Source: Prevotella sp. (GTDB taxonomy: Bacteria; Bacteroidota; Bacteroidia; Bacteroidales; Bacteroidaceae). Taken from it: DNA of 64,000 nt. Position numbers and translations under genes: made by a program. This document shows positions 35,480-44,380 of the stretch, piece after piece (the first letter of the stretch is position 1; each line of letters opens with the position of its first letter). Location of the stretch: NCBI GenBank assembly GCA_017623155.1, contig JAGAPR010000001.1:1-64000 (forward strand), written 5' to 3'. Under the pieces are notes generated by a model. That model was not told the DNA's origin. It searched no databases and worked only from the letters and a program-made list of their open reading frames with translations.

Positions 35480-37657
35480 TCAGTTGGCGTGAGTATTTTC
35501 TGTGGCGGTCAATCCAAGTTGTGAAATTCTATAAACGAAATTCTTTAATTTTGTATATGGCGGTAATTGGCCTACAAACTCTTCAACTGCGTATCTGCTT
35601 GTTTCTGTGAGATACATGTATAGTGACTCCTTGTTTTCAAGTTGTGCTTGAATTTCATTAAGTGCTTTTTGGTCAACATCTTTCCATGTGCGATTGGCAC
35701 GGGTCACAATAAGATTGACAGTTCCGAGATTAAGCAATGCCGGGGCAATGGGATGGTCGTTTAGATTAGGGTATTCTACGATGGCAATCTCATCGGGAAG
35801 AATGTCGGGGCATAGCTCTTTTATACTTTTTGCCATTATATATTTACCGTCATCGGCAAGGAAGTCTTCGTCATAGGCAAGTCTGCGAACCTGCAAGCCG
35901 AGTGAAATCCAATAATTCTCAAGTTCTTGTGCAAGGAAACTCTTTCCATTGGCCGAATCGGTTGATATGAGATTGAGCACGTTTTGCTGTCCGGTTTTAA
36001 AATGAGGAAGCAGGGTTTTGCTCAGTTGGCGTAATGCCATATCGGAGATAATCTTGTTGTATCTGCGATAGCGCAAGTTGCTTTCTTTCGGATAACAACC
36101 CATTACCGGTATTTTGGTGATACGTTCAGAACGCATTCTGTCACGCAATGTTCGGTCTAACAGTTCTATGATGAAGAAGTACATTGTCGTCATCAGGAAT
36201 GTTAACAAGAAAGCACCGAGTAGTATCATTAACCTGTTTGTGGGTTGTGCGTTCAATGGAAACATTGGAGGGTTAAGAACTCGTAATGTTGCTGTTGTCA
36301 TTTGCAGATTACGTTGGCGCAGACGAGCGGCATTAAGAGATTTAAGCATCTCCATATAGTTACTTTCGATAAATCCGATATGTCTGTCTTTGCGGTCAAG
36401 GGTCGCTCCAATCGGGGCGAAATACAGAATTTGCTGATCAAGTTTTTGGCGCATTATGTCCTGAGCGGTCATCTGTGCTTTGGTCTTTTCCAACAAAAGA
36501 ACTTGATCGAGCCATTTGGTCAGCATTGAACTGGCTTTCACTCCTGTTTCTGTACTGTATGTTCCGGCTTCAATATCCTGCGTAAGGCTTTTTACTTTGT
36601 TTGTGGCTTGGTCCAATTGCTTTTGGGCCTTGGCCAATTCTTGTTGTGATTCGGATACGTTTCCGCCGCCTTCACTGCTCATTAGTTGCAGATTTGAAAT
36701 TCGTGATTGTATTCTCGATATGTCACGAACTTGATCCGTAAAGTCTCTGTTGGCTCTTATCACCTTGGCTCTGTTGCCCAACTGTCTTTCAAGATAGTCC
36801 ATCAAAGCTTTGGTCGTGGTGTAGTTCATGAGCAAATCATTATCAGATGTCTGCTGTGTGGCATCCAATATTGTTAACTGTTTTGTCTGTTCCGGATAGT
36901 TTATCACTCTCTTGGATATGTTATACTTGACCAAGTCATCCTCCGCGTTTGTCAGAATACGATAGTAACGTTTTACTTCGCGCTCGAAATATTTGATAAC
37001 ATTATTTGTCTCGCCAAATCTTATTTGTTGATATTGGCGTGCAAATACTTCATTGAGAATATCGAGAGTGTTATAAGCCACACCGGCATCGTTGGCAGAA
37101 TATCCTATATCGATGATATCGCTGTTCTCCAGCTGCATCACTTTCAGGCGGGAAGTGATGTTGTTCATACCGAAATACGGATGATAGTTGAGCAATCCGA
37201 ACAGATAGTTGTCTTGCGACGGTTTTTCGTATGCTTTCAAATTGGCATAAGTAGCCGACTCGCTGTTATGGTTTATCAGTGCTTTCACGTCGGCTGGAAC
37301 CGATAGGCTGAGCTCGCGAAAGTGCTCGGCGGATATGTAGTTGTTGTCCTTGTCGGGATTACCGTACATCATGCAGCGCGCAAAAAGCCGCAGGGCCACT
37401 TCATGAATAGTGTTGTCTGTGGTTATTATGAGCATCAGGTTCTTTATATTTGCTTGTGCGTTGCCACCGGCCACACCGACACCACCTTCTATATTATATC
37501 CGGTTATCATTCCGGTATATATGGTTGTGTTTGTGTCGTATGTGCGTTCCATGTGTCGCGTGAGAAACCATGCTATCACAAGTGCGATCAATGGCAGAAC
37601 AGTGAGATACCATCTGATGCGATATAAGAATCTGACTAAATATCTGAATGTATCCAT
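35480..37657 (-). CDS. Wzz/GumC-like polysaccharide co-polymerase fused to a degenerate tyrosine-kinase domain
   Basis: 725 residues. First helix WYLTVLPLIALVIAWFLTRH (about 15-34), a long periplasmic helical region with coiled coils (about 200-400), a second helix LMILLGAFLLTFLMTTMYFF (about 478-497), and a cytoplasmic C-terminal domain. That domain resembles bacterial tyrosine kinases: Walker A-like STDSANGKSF with G571-K572-S573, and a Walker B-like IAIVEYP where Glu628 replaces the usual Asp. The Walker A' DxD segment is not evident and there is no tyrosine cluster at the end. It is likely a chain-length regulator with a kinase domain that may bind nucleotide without phosphorylating tyrosine (inference). 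Confidence 0.85.
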   Translation of the reverse strand: MDTFRYLVRFLYRIRWYLTVLPLIALVIAWFLTRHMERTYDTNTTIYTGMITGYNIEGGVGVAGGNAQANIKNLMLIITTDNTIHEVALRLFARCMMYGNPDKDNNYISAEHFRELSLSVPADVKALINHNSESATYANLKAYEKPSQDNYLFGLLNYHPYFGMNNITSRLKVMQLENSDIIDIGYSANDAGVAYNTLDILNEVFARQYQQIRFGETNNVIKYFEREVKRYYRILTNAEDDLVKYNISKRVINYPEQTKQLTILDATQQTSDNDLLMNYTTTKALMDYLERQLGNRAKVIRANRDFTDQVRDISRIQSRISNLQLMSSEGGGNVSESQQELAKAQKQLDQATNKVKSLTQDIEAGTYSTETGVKASSMLTKWLDQVLLLEKTKAQMTAQDIMRQKLDQQILYFAPIGATLDRKDRHIGFIESNYMEMLKSLNAARLRQRNLQMTTATLRVLNPPMFPLNAQPTNRLMILLGAFLLTFLMTTMYFFIIELLDRTLRDRMRSERITKIPVMGCYPKESNLRYRRYNKIISDMALRQLSKTLLPHFKTGQQNVLNLISTDSANGKSFLAQELENYWISLGLQVRRLAYDEDFLADDGKYIMAKSIKELCPDILPDEIAIVEYPNLNDHPIAPALLNLGTVNLIVTRANRTWKDVDQKALNEIQAQLENKESLYMYLTETSRYAVEEFVGQLPPYTKLKNFVYRISQLGLTATENTHAN

Positions 37658-37703
37658 AATGTGGTTTTTAGCTTATGTTTAACTATTTGTTGTTTTCTCG
37701 TAA

Positions 37704-38687
37704 TTAGTTCGTTCCCGGTGTTTTTGAACTGTTTTCTGCCGCTTTCTTGTTCTCTTTCGCAGCTTTTCTTTGGGCTTCTTTTTCGGCTTTTTCTAATGCT
37801 TCGAATCTTTTTTCTTCTTTTTCGGCATTTTTCCTTATCTGTTTTTCTACCGCTTTGTTTTCTTTCTCTATTTCTTTGTCACTCTTTTGAATGTCATTGT
37901 CCAAAGTGACGTCGGTTGTAGTATTTGTTATTATCGGTGTGTGTGTGAGAATTTCGAGAGTTATTATGTCTGTCGTTATTTGGGTTTGCAGATTTTGGTA
38001 GCGGCTTACGGCTTCCTGCTCTCTTAATTTTGTGTAAGCAAAGGCTTCGATATTCATGTTGCCTTGATGAAAGTCTTCTTGGTTCAAAGCACCCGCACCT
38101 TGGTAAATAGCAGCGTTTTCGCTTGCCGTTTTCAATGAGACAAGGTCATTGGTTATCTTAACATATAATGATGCTATCTGTAATTTAAGCTCATTGTATG
38201 CTATATCCTTTTTAATCTGCGCCTGTTCTACGAGCAGTCTTTTTCTTTTCACGGATGCTCCTAAATCAAGGATGTCTTCCAATGGTATATTGAGATTTAC
38301 ACCCACGTTCCAATAGCTCTGCTCGCTACCTTGAAACTGGTATATCATCTGGTTGTATGTAGAGGAGTTGTTGCCCCACATGTCTGTTTTTCCATAACTG
38401 TAACTGGCATGTCCGCGCAGATATGAGAATATGTGTCTTTTCTGTTTTGATACTTCCGCCTGTGCTATTTCCTGAGCTTTGGCCAAGTCTAATATTTGAG
38501 GATTTGACTTTGCGTTTTCAAATAAAACGGCTAATGGCGGCAGATGAAATCGTGAAAAGTTTATTGTACTGTTCTCGCTCGCATCAAAAAATCCCGCACT
38601 TATACCGCTGTTGTTAAACTGTGCCTTTGCTGCCAAACTTGCCATTACAATAAAGGCAACACATGTTATATGTCTTAGACTGTTCAT
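37704..38687 (-). CDS. TolC-family outer-membrane protein, short, with charged C-terminal tail
   Basis: 327 residues from the ATG at 38687, which gives a standard signal peptide (RHITCVAFIVMASLAAKAQ); a GTG at 38735 overlapping the upstream TGA would add 16 residues and is less likely. The TolC-like part has PPLAVLFENAKSNPQILDLA, GHASYSYGKTD, WNVGVNLNIPLEDILDLGAS and a long helical stretch (KKDIAYNELKLQIASLYVKI). At about 265 residues it is clearly shorter than the usual 400-450. The last 60 residues are a Lys/Glu/Ala-rich helix. It occupies the place where a Wza-type export protein is normally found. Confidence 0.8.
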   Translation of the reverse strand: MNSLRHITCVAFIVMASLAAKAQFNNSGISAGFFDASENSTINFSRFHLPPLAVLFENAKSNPQILDLAKAQEIAQAEVSKQKRHIFSYLRGHASYSYGKTDMWGNNSSTYNQMIYQFQGSEQSYWNVGVNLNIPLEDILDLGASVKRKRLLVEQAQIKKDIAYNELKLQIASLYVKITNDLVSLKTASENAAIYQGAGALNQEDFHQGNMNIEAFAYTKLREQEAVSRYQNLQTQITTDIITLEILTHTPIITNTTTDVTLDNDIQKSDKEIEKENKAVEKQIRKNAEKEEKRFEALEKAEKEAQRKAAKENKKAAENSSKTPGTN

Positions 38688-38731
38688 ATAATACTTAATT
38701 GTATTTATATACTTGTTTTCATTTTTTATAC

Positions 38732-39946
38732 TCACACATTTTCTTTTTGTATGAATGCGGTCAAAGTTTTGAATATTATCTTCATATCCAATGCGAAATT
38801 ATATGTTTGACCGTATTTGATATCAAGTTGTTTACGCTCTTCTGCCGACAAAGCACCGCTGTCTCCTCTTTTCTCTACTTGCCAAAGACCGGTGAGTCCT
38901 GCCGGAGCCATAAATCTGTCGATGCAGGTGTCACCCGTAAGCTTTTCTGCTTCGTAGAGTGGTAGAGGTCTGTTTCCTACGACAGACATGTCTCCTTTCA
39001 GAATATTGAACAGCTGAGGCAATTCGTCTATGCTGTATTTACGGATGAAGCGGCCGACTTTTGTCACACGCGGGTCATTTTCTATTTTGACGAAAGCATT
39101 GTTCTTCTCTTGGTTGTTCTGTTTTGCGAAATCACTTTCTGCGACCACGAAATCATCACCAACAAGCATAACTTCCTCATCTCCAAGCATTGTGTTGTCT
39201 CCCATTCCGTCATTCCCCATCATGGAATTGGCAGAGTCATCGGCCGTGTCGTATGGGATTTTTGTCGTTTCAAAGTCTTGATAGCCATCTCCGACATATT
39301 GATTGTGAGATTTTTTCAACTCTGCCAGATGTTTGTCGGCATCGCAATACATGCTTCTGAATTTGAGAAAGTCAAATATCTTGTAATTCGTTCCGGCTCT
39401 TTTCGATTTAAAAAGAATTGGGCCTTTGCTCTCAATTCTTATTGCTATGGCTGTAATCAGGAAAATGGGAGACAATACTATTATTGCAATAAGAGAGAAC
39501 ACAATGTCAAATGCTCGTTTCCATACAGGTATCTGAAACTGTAGTATCCTGTATTTCGGAGCCTTGCTGTCGAATAGTATATCTTCTCTATCTGATATGA
39601 ACCGTAATTTTTTGCCTATTTCTGTTGCTGAGGCATCTTTGCTTATGGTGTCGTTGATGCCGCATTTCATGTATTTACCACGCTCTTCGTCCGATAACTT
39701 CTCCGTCAGCAATACTATATAAATATTGTTGCATTTCTTTTTCAAGTAGGTTATGGCCGTAATATCCTCGGTGAGAATTCCTTTTTCGAACAACACTATT
39801 ACGTGATTTCCCTGTCTGCCAAATGCCGAAGCACATGCCGATGCTGCATCTTTATAGGTGCTTGCCATTCTTATGAGCTGTCCTGAAATGACTCTCAGTC
39901 GCTCTTGCGTAGAGGGATTATTCCCATAATATACTACACCCAACAT
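38732..39946 (-). CDS. Bacterial sugar transferase (initiating enzyme) with N-terminal pseudo-receiver
   Basis: 404 residues. Residues 1-120 look like a response-regulator receiver: strand VIVLFEKG has Glu54 at the phospho-acceptor place, VLLTEK gives the Thr81, and DTISKDAS the conserved Lys103; the acidic pair at strand 1 is absent. Residues 140-404 form the polyprenyl-phosphate sugar-1-phosphate transferase: one helix (about 146-168), FDFLKFRSMYCDADKHLA, then DPRVTKVGRFIRKYSIDELP, and VVGNRPLPLYEAE. Between them (about 215-288) is an insertion of roughly 70 residues rich in Asp, Gly and Met not usual for the family. It starts repeat-unit synthesis on undecaprenyl phosphate. It follows the free receiver gene by 5 bp. 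Confidence 0.88.
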   Translation of the reverse strand: MLGVVYYGNNPSTQERLRVISGQLIRMASTYKDAASACASAFGRQGNHVIVLFEKGILTEDITAITYLKKKCNNIYIVLLTEKLSDEERGKYMKCGINDTISKDASATEIGKKLRFISDREDILFDSKAPKYRILQFQIPVWKRAFDIVFSLIAIIVLSPIFLITAIAIRIESKGPILFKSKRAGTNYKIFDFLKFRSMYCDADKHLAELKKSHNQYVGDGYQDFETTKIPYDTADDSANSMMGNDGMGDNTMLGDEEVMLVGDDFVVAESDFAKQNNQEKNNAFVKIENDPRVTKVGRFIRKYSIDELPQLFNILKGDMSVVGNRPLPLYEAEKLTGDTCIDRFMAPAGLTGLWQVEKRGDSGALSAEERKQLDIKYGQTYNFALDMKIIFKTLTAFIQKENV

Positions 39947-39951
39947 ATATA

Positions 39952-40320
39952 TCAGTTTGGTAATATTTTCTTGACTCTTATTTTAAGCTCGATGGGATTG
40001 AACGGCTTGACAATATAGTCTTCTGCGCCAATTTCGAGAAGGCGTATACGCTCGCTTGTACTGTCTTCGCTGCTCAGCATGATTATCGGAATGTGGCGGA
40101 ACAACTCGTTTTGCTTTATCCATTCAAGAAAATCATCGCCACGCATTTCTGGCATTCTTATGTCAGATATGATAAGGTCGGGGGTGTTTCCAGCCTGCAA
40201 CCATTTCACACCTTGCAATCCGTCGGGAAGCCATTGCACGTCATAATCGCTCATGAGGTAGATTGAAAGAACCTTGGCTATGGTCTCTTTATCGTCAAGA
40301 ATAAGTATTTTCTTTTTCAT
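39952..40320 (-). CDS. Stand-alone CheY-like response regulator receiver
   Basis: 122 residues, a single receiver domain and nothing else. The acidic pair is Asp9-Asp10 (KILILDDKET), the phospho-acceptor Asp53 (LIISDIRMPEM), the switch Ser83/Ser84 (IIMLSSED) and Lys105 (YIVKPFNP), so all phosphotransfer residues are present. It is the first gene of the ten-gene polysaccharide operon and is directly followed by the sugar transferase with an unphosphorylatable-looking receiver. No histidine kinase is close by. It probably controls polysaccharide synthesis by protein contact rather than by binding DNA (inference). Confidence 0.93.
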   Translation of the reverse strand: MKKKILILDDKETIAKVLSIYLMSDYDVQWLPDGLQGVKWLQAGNTPDLIISDIRMPEMRGDDFLEWIKQNELFRHIPIIMLSSEDSTSERIRLLEIGAEDYIVKPFNPIELKIRVKKILPN

Positions 40321-40397
40321 GATTAGAAAATGTTATTTTTTTTGTTTTTGATTTTTTAGTAAAGAATTAACGCGAAATATTTTTCTATTATATCTGG

Positions 40398-40428
40398 CAA
40401 AGGTAAGAAAAAAAATAAGAAATACAAA
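40398..40428 (-). promoter_or_regulatory. Promoter of the ten-gene polysaccharide operon
   Basis: On the minus strand: TTTG (40428-40425), 19-base spacer, TACCTTTG (40405-40398). It is a full match to the Bacteroidetes consensus, leaving a leader of about 70 bases before the receiver gene. Confidence 0.85.
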
Positions 40429-40464
40429 ATAAACACGAAAAAAGTGTATAATATTTTTAAAAAA

Positions 40465-40496
40465 CTTGCGTGTGTGATTTTTTTTAACGATATTTG
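40465..40496 (+). promoter_or_regulatory. Weak promoter candidate of xylB-xylA
   Basis: CTTG (40465-40468), 20-base spacer, GATATTTG (40489-40496); each element has one mismatch to consensus. It lies 35 bp before the xylB start. Confidence 0.45.
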
Positions 40497-40530
40497 TTCC
40501 TAAATTTAATTTAAAAACGAAAAAACATTT

Positions 40531-42030
40531 ATGGCAAGCAGATATTTGTTGGGCTTTGACGTTGGCAGCAGTTCTGTGAAAGCATCTTTGATTGATGCCG
40601 ATACGGGAAAATGCAAGGCTGCGGCCTTTTTCCCGGAAAGTGAGGCTCCTATTTTGGCCGTTAAAGCAGGATGGGCAGAACAGGATCCCGGTATGTGGTG
40701 GGATAATGCGAAGCTAAGTCTGGCCAAGGTTATGGCCGATTCCGGTGCTAAAAGCGACGAAATAGCCGCGATAGGAATTTCATATCAGATGCACGGGCTT
40801 GTGTGTGTCGACAGAAATCTCGAAGTTTTGCGTCCGTCTATCATCTGGTGCGATTCGAGAGCCGTTCCGTTCGGCGACAAGGCGTTCAGAGAGCTGGGCT
40901 CAGAATATTGCCTTTCCCATCTGCTAAACTCTCCCGGCAATTTCACAGCGGCCAAGTTAGCGTGGATAAAGGAAAACGAGCCGGAACTTTACGGCCGTAT
41001 TTACAAGATAATGCTTCCCGGCGACTATATCGCCATGCGTCTCGGCGGAGAGCCGAACACCACAGTCAGCGGCTTGAGCGAAGGCATGTTCTGGGATTTT
41101 AAAGATAGGAAAGTGTCGGAGGCGCTGATGAATTATTATGGTTTTGACACATCTTTAATATCGGATATCGTACCGACGTTCGGCATACAGGGACGTGTGT
41201 CGGCTGCGGCTGCGGCAGAAACAGGTCTCAAAGAGGGTACACCTATTACATATAGAGCCGGCGACCAGCCGAACAACGCACTCAGTCTTAATGTTTTCAA
41301 TCCCGGAGAGATCGCATCGACAGCCGGTACATCGGGAGTCGTGTACGGCGTACTCGGAGATATCAACTACGATAAGAAAAGCCGTGTGAATACGTTTGCC
41401 CATGTAAATCACAGTGACGCTCAAACACGACTCGGCGTGTTGCTCTGTATTAACGGTACCGGTATTCTCAATGCGTGGGTTCGTCGCACGGTGGCTCCCG
41501 AGGGCATTGGATATGCCGAGATGAACAACATGGCAGAGCAAGTGCCGATTGGCAGCAACGGTGTCACGGTGATACCATTCGGTAACGGTGCCGAGCGTGT
41601 GTTGGAGAACAAGGAAATAGGATGCTCGGTGAGCGGAATAAACTTTAACAAGCACAGTAAGGAGCACATTATTCGTGCCGCTCAAGAAGGTATAGTGTTC
41701 AGTTTCTGCTACGGAATGGAGATTATGCAACAGATGGGCATGGATATCAGAAAGATACATGCGGGAAAAGCCAACATGTTCCTCAGTCCCTTGTTCCGCG
41801 ATACGTTGGCCGGTGTGAGCGGAGCCACAATCGAACTGTACGATACCGACGGCAGTGTGGGCGCGGCAAAAGGAGCCGGCATAGGTGCGGGTATCTACAA
41901 AGACAACAACGAGGCGTTTGCCACGCTCGACAAGTTGCAGGTGATTGAGCCGGACGAAACTCATCGCTCGGAGTATCTGCAAGCATACTCGCGATGGAAA
42001 GAGACTCTGAATAAAATACAAAACCAATAA
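40531..42030 (+). CDS. xylB: Xylulokinase
   Basis: Phosphorylates D-xylulose to xylulose 5-phosphate using ATP. FGGY carbohydrate kinase of 499 residues. The N-terminal domain has [17 protein letters not shown] (ATP-phosphate loop), [12 protein letters not shown] as in xylulokinases, and catalytic Asp245 in [10 protein letters not shown]. The C-terminal domain contains [12 protein letters not shown] and [15 protein letters not shown]. The gene is followed after 22 bp by xylA in the usual Bacteroidales pair. No xylose transporter or regulator gene is adjacent. Confidence 0.95.
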   Translation: MASRYLLGFDVGSSSVKASLIDADTGKCKAAAFFPESEAPILAVKAGWAEQDPGMWWDNAKLSLAKVMADSGAKSDEIAAIGISYQMHGLVCVDRNLEVLRPSIIWCDSRAVPFGDKAFRELGSEYCLSHLLNSPGNFTAAKLAWIKENEPELYGRIYKIMLPGDYIAMRLGGEPNTTVSGLSEGMFWDFKDRKVSEALMNYYGFDTSLISDIVPTFGIQGRVSAAAAAETGLKEGTPITYRAGDQPNNALSLNVFNPGEIASTAGTSGVVYGVLGDINYDKKSRVNTFAHVNHSDAQTRLGVLLCINGTGILNAWVRRTVAPEGIGYAEMNNMAEQVPIGSNGVTVIPFGNGAERVLENKEIGCSVSGINFNKHSKEHIIRAAQEGIVFSFCYGMEIMQQMGMDIRKIHAGKANMFLSPLFRDTLAGVSGATIELYDTDGSVGAAKGAGIGAGIYKDNNEAFATLDKLQVIEPDETHRSEYLQAYSRWKETLNKIQNQ

Positions 42031-42052
42031 CCTTATAAAACAAGAAACAATT

Positions 42053-43369
42053 ATGGCAAAAGAGTATTTCCCTTCGATAGGCAAGATACCGTTCGAAGGT
42101 CCGGAGAGTAAGAATGTAATGGCATTCCATTACTATGATCCCGAAAAGGAGGTAATGGGCAAGAAGATGAAAGACTGGCTTCGTTTCTCAATGGCTTGGT
42201 GGCACACATTGTGCGGAGCGTCGGGCGACCAATTTGGCGGACAGACCCGCAGTTACGAGTGGGACAAGGCCGGCGATGCCGTTCAGCGTGCGAAAGACAA
42301 GATGGATGCCGGCTTTGAAATTATGCAAAAGCTCGGTATCGAGTATTTCTGTTTCCACGATGTAGACTTAGTAGAGGAGGGCGCTACCATTGAAGAGTAT
42401 GAGGCCCGCATGAAAGCCATCACAGACTATGCTCAGACAAAAATGAGCGAGACAGGCATCAAATTGCTTTGGGGCACGGCAAATGTGTTCGGAAACAAGC
42501 GTTACATGAACGGAGCGGCCACCAACCCCGACTTCGACGTGGTGGCTCGTGCCGCAGTGCAGATAAAGAACGCCATCGACGCCACAATCAAGCTCGGCGG
42601 AGAAAACTACGTGTTCTGGGGCGGACGCGAGGGCTACATGAGCCTTTTGAACACCCAGATGCAGCGTGAGAAAAATCATTTGGCAAAGATGCTGACCGCA
42701 GCCCGTGATTATGCCCGTGCAAAGGGATTTAAAGGCACGTTCCTCATAGAGCCGAAGCCGATGGAGCCTACGAAACATCAGTATGACGTTGATACGGAAA
42801 CGGTTATCGGTTTCCTGCGCGCCAATGGTCTCGACAAAGATTTCAAGGTGAACATCGAGGTAAATCACGCCACACTTGCCGGACACACGTTTGAGCATGA
42901 GTTGGCCGTGGCTGTTGATAACGGCATGCTCGGTTCTATCGATGCCAATCGCGGTGACGCTCAGAACGGATGGGATACAGACCAGTTCCCAATCGACAAT
43001 TACGAGCTTACTCAGGCTATGATGCAGATTATACGCAATGGCGGTATTGGAACAGGCGGTTCTAACTTCGATGCCAAGTTGCGTCGTAACTCCACTGACC
43101 CCGAGGATATTTTCATTGCACACATCAGTGGTATGGACGCAATGGCTCGTGCGTTGGAGAACGCAGCCGCAATATTGGAGCACAGCGAACTTCCCGCCAT
43201 GTTGAAAGAGCGCTACGCAAGTTTCGACAGCGGTCTCGGCAAAGATTTCGAGGATGGCAAACTAAGCCTCGAGCAGATTTACGAGTACGGCAAGAAAGTG
43301 GAAGAGCCTAAGCAAACAAGCGGCAAGCAAGAAAAATATGAGACAATAGTGGCTCTTTACGCTAAGTAA
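42053..43369 (+). CDS. xylA: Xylose isomerase
   Basis: Converts D-xylose to D-xylulose with Mg or Mn. 438 residues, the class II (long) form found in Bacteroides and anaerobic fungi. Key parts: [14 protein letters not shown] with the catalytic His and Asp, [30 protein letters not shown] with a metal-binding Glu and the E-P-K-P signature, [16 protein letters not shown], and [15 protein letters not shown]. The start 22 bp after xylB makes an operon, and a strong terminator follows. Confidence 0.97.
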   Translation: MAKEYFPSIGKIPFEGPESKNVMAFHYYDPEKEVMGKKMKDWLRFSMAWWHTLCGASGDQFGGQTRSYEWDKAGDAVQRAKDKMDAGFEIMQKLGIEYFCFHDVDLVEEGATIEEYEARMKAITDYAQTKMSETGIKLLWGTANVFGNKRYMNGAATNPDFDVVARAAVQIKNAIDATIKLGGENYVFWGGREGYMSLLNTQMQREKNHLAKMLTAARDYARAKGFKGTFLIEPKPMEPTKHQYDVDTETVIGFLRANGLDKDFKVNIEVNHATLAGHTFEHELAVAVDNGMLGSIDANRGDAQNGWDTDQFPIDNYELTQAMMQIIRNGGIGTGGSNFDAKLRRNSTDPEDIFIAHISGMDAMARALENAAAILEHSELPAMLKERYASFDSGLGKDFEDGKLSLEQIYEYGKKVEEPKQTSGKQEKYETIVALYAK

Positions 43370-43400
43370 ATCCACGTTTTTATAAAGTTAATTTCGGTGT

Positions 43401-43434
43401 CCCCGCTGTCGTGAGACAGTGGGGGCTTTTTTTT
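43401..43434 (+). terminator. Intrinsic terminator of xylB-xylA
   Basis: CCCCGCTGTC (43401-43410), GTGA loop, GACAGTGGGG (43415-43424, one G-T pair), then an 8-base T run to 43434. Confidence 0.92.
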
Positions 43435-43703
43435 GTCAAGTATGGGGCTGTGCGCAACCTTATTTTGACACAGTCCCATGCTGGCAAGGTAAAAACGTTA
43501 CTATGGGCAATCCGGTTATCACTCGAAATATCGTATGGGCCACTTCTTTTCTCCTGTAATTCTGTTATTGCATATTTATACATTCGGAATGAATATTTAT
43601 GCAAAATACGGATGGCCTTTACTTGATTTTCCTTTGATTTTTGATATGTTTTTCGTTGCCGCAAATCGAAATATCGGTTGTGTGGCAATAAAATATTTGT
43701 TAT

Positions 43704-43879
43704 CTCGCAGTTAATATTTAGTTACTTCATAATTAATATTTAATTGCGTCGCAGTTAATATTTAATTGTGTCGCAGTTAATATTTAATTGTGTCGCAGTT
43801 AATATTTAATTGCGTCGCAGTTAATATCTCGTTGTCGGGTGATTAATGCTTAATTGCGACATGATTAATATTCGGTTAT
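43704..43879. repeat. Tandem array of eight 22-bp units
   Basis: Contiguous 22-bp units begin at 43704, 43726, 43748, 43770, 43792, 43814, 43836 and 43858. The best-conserved four (43748-43835) share CGCAGTTAATAT; three of them also share TTAATTG. The outer units are more degenerate. Units touch each other with no spacers, so this is not a CRISPR array. It is in the 1013-bp gap (43370-44382) that contains no credible gene. Confidence 0.9.
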
Positions 43880-43908
43880 CGGGCAAAACATGATGTTTGT
43901 AAACGCGA

Positions 43909-43941
43909 CGAGGCTCCCGACACCGTGTGTCGGGAGCCTCG
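43909..43941. other. Strong hairpin, 15-bp perfect stem with 3-base loop
   Basis: CGAGGCTCCCGACAC (43909-43923), loop CGT, GTGTCGGGAGCCTCG (43927-43941). It is G+C-rich in very A+T-rich surroundings. No T run follows on either strand, so a simple terminator role is doubtful. Confidence 0.85.
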
Positions 43942-43950
43942 CGAAAGCTC

Positions 43951-43991
43951 GTGAAAAGCCCATCCGGCCTCCACAAAGTGGAATGTGAAGT
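43951..43991 (+). repeat. REP-like repeat, copy 1 (related to 56168-56210)
   Basis: GTGAAAAGCCCATCCGGCCT followed by CCACAAAGTGGAATGTGAAGTG aligns with 56168-56210, same orientation, with about ten differences by eye. The centre is CTCC-CAAAG-GGAG-like, a small stem. Confidence 0.65.
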
Positions 43992-44172
43992 GCTATAAGT
44001 ATGTGTGCAGCGTCACGTTCGGCGTTGCATGGTTGATGAATTATCAAAAAATCGGGTTTGTGTTTTTGCATAAATATGCAAAAACGTATGTGCCACGTGG
44101 GTGATAAAAGAGTTATTTTCGCAATGGTTATTCATGATATCTTTGTTTGATTATTAAGTTTACGGATGGCAA

Positions 44173-44308
44173 GACAGTGCAAATCGAGCGCGACTAAACT
44201 TGTTTCAAGTTGCCGAGATGCCGCCTGTCTTATGCAAAGACAGTGCAAATCGAGCGCGACTAAACTTGTTTCAAGTTGCCGAGATGCCGCCTGTCTTATG
44301 CAAAGATA
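44173..44308 (-). repeat. Two exact 66-bp direct repeats of the promoter-linked CATAAGACAGGC element
   Basis: Units 44173-44238 and 44239-44304 are identical. Read on the minus strand, the array starts with TATCTTTG (44308-44301, exact -7 consensus), then CATAAGACAGGC, CTCGGCAA, TTGAAACAAGTTTAG and a tail ending GCACTGTC; at the unit boundary the -7 becomes TGTCTTTG. It is the same element as 21164-21213. It lies downstream of the leftward nucleotidyltransferase gene and faces the non-coding block, with no ORF after it. Translated frames give the repeated peptide CIRQAASRQLETS, which I take to be an artefact. Confidence 0.85.
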
Positions 44309-44342
44309 CAAAATTTTGAAGCGAAATGCAAGAAATTTTAAA

Positions 44343-44380
44343 GTTAAAAAGGTAAAAGGGTAAAGAGGTAAAGGGTAAAA
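44343..44380. repeat. Purine-rich GGTAAA tract
   Basis: Short repeats of GGTAAAA/GGTAAAG ending two bases before the nucleotidyltransferase stop. Its reverse complement resembles the TTTTTACC tract at 56797-56840. Remaining parts of the gap (43435-43703 and 43992-44172) show nothing I can name. Confidence 0.6.

Noticed and set aside
43704-43879. CRISPR array
   Set aside because: The 22-bp units are contiguous with no unique spacers, and no cas genes are near.
43865-44071. 68-residue minus-strand ORF in the repeat block
   Set aside because: Runs through the hairpin and REP-like repeat; no start context, no conserved features.
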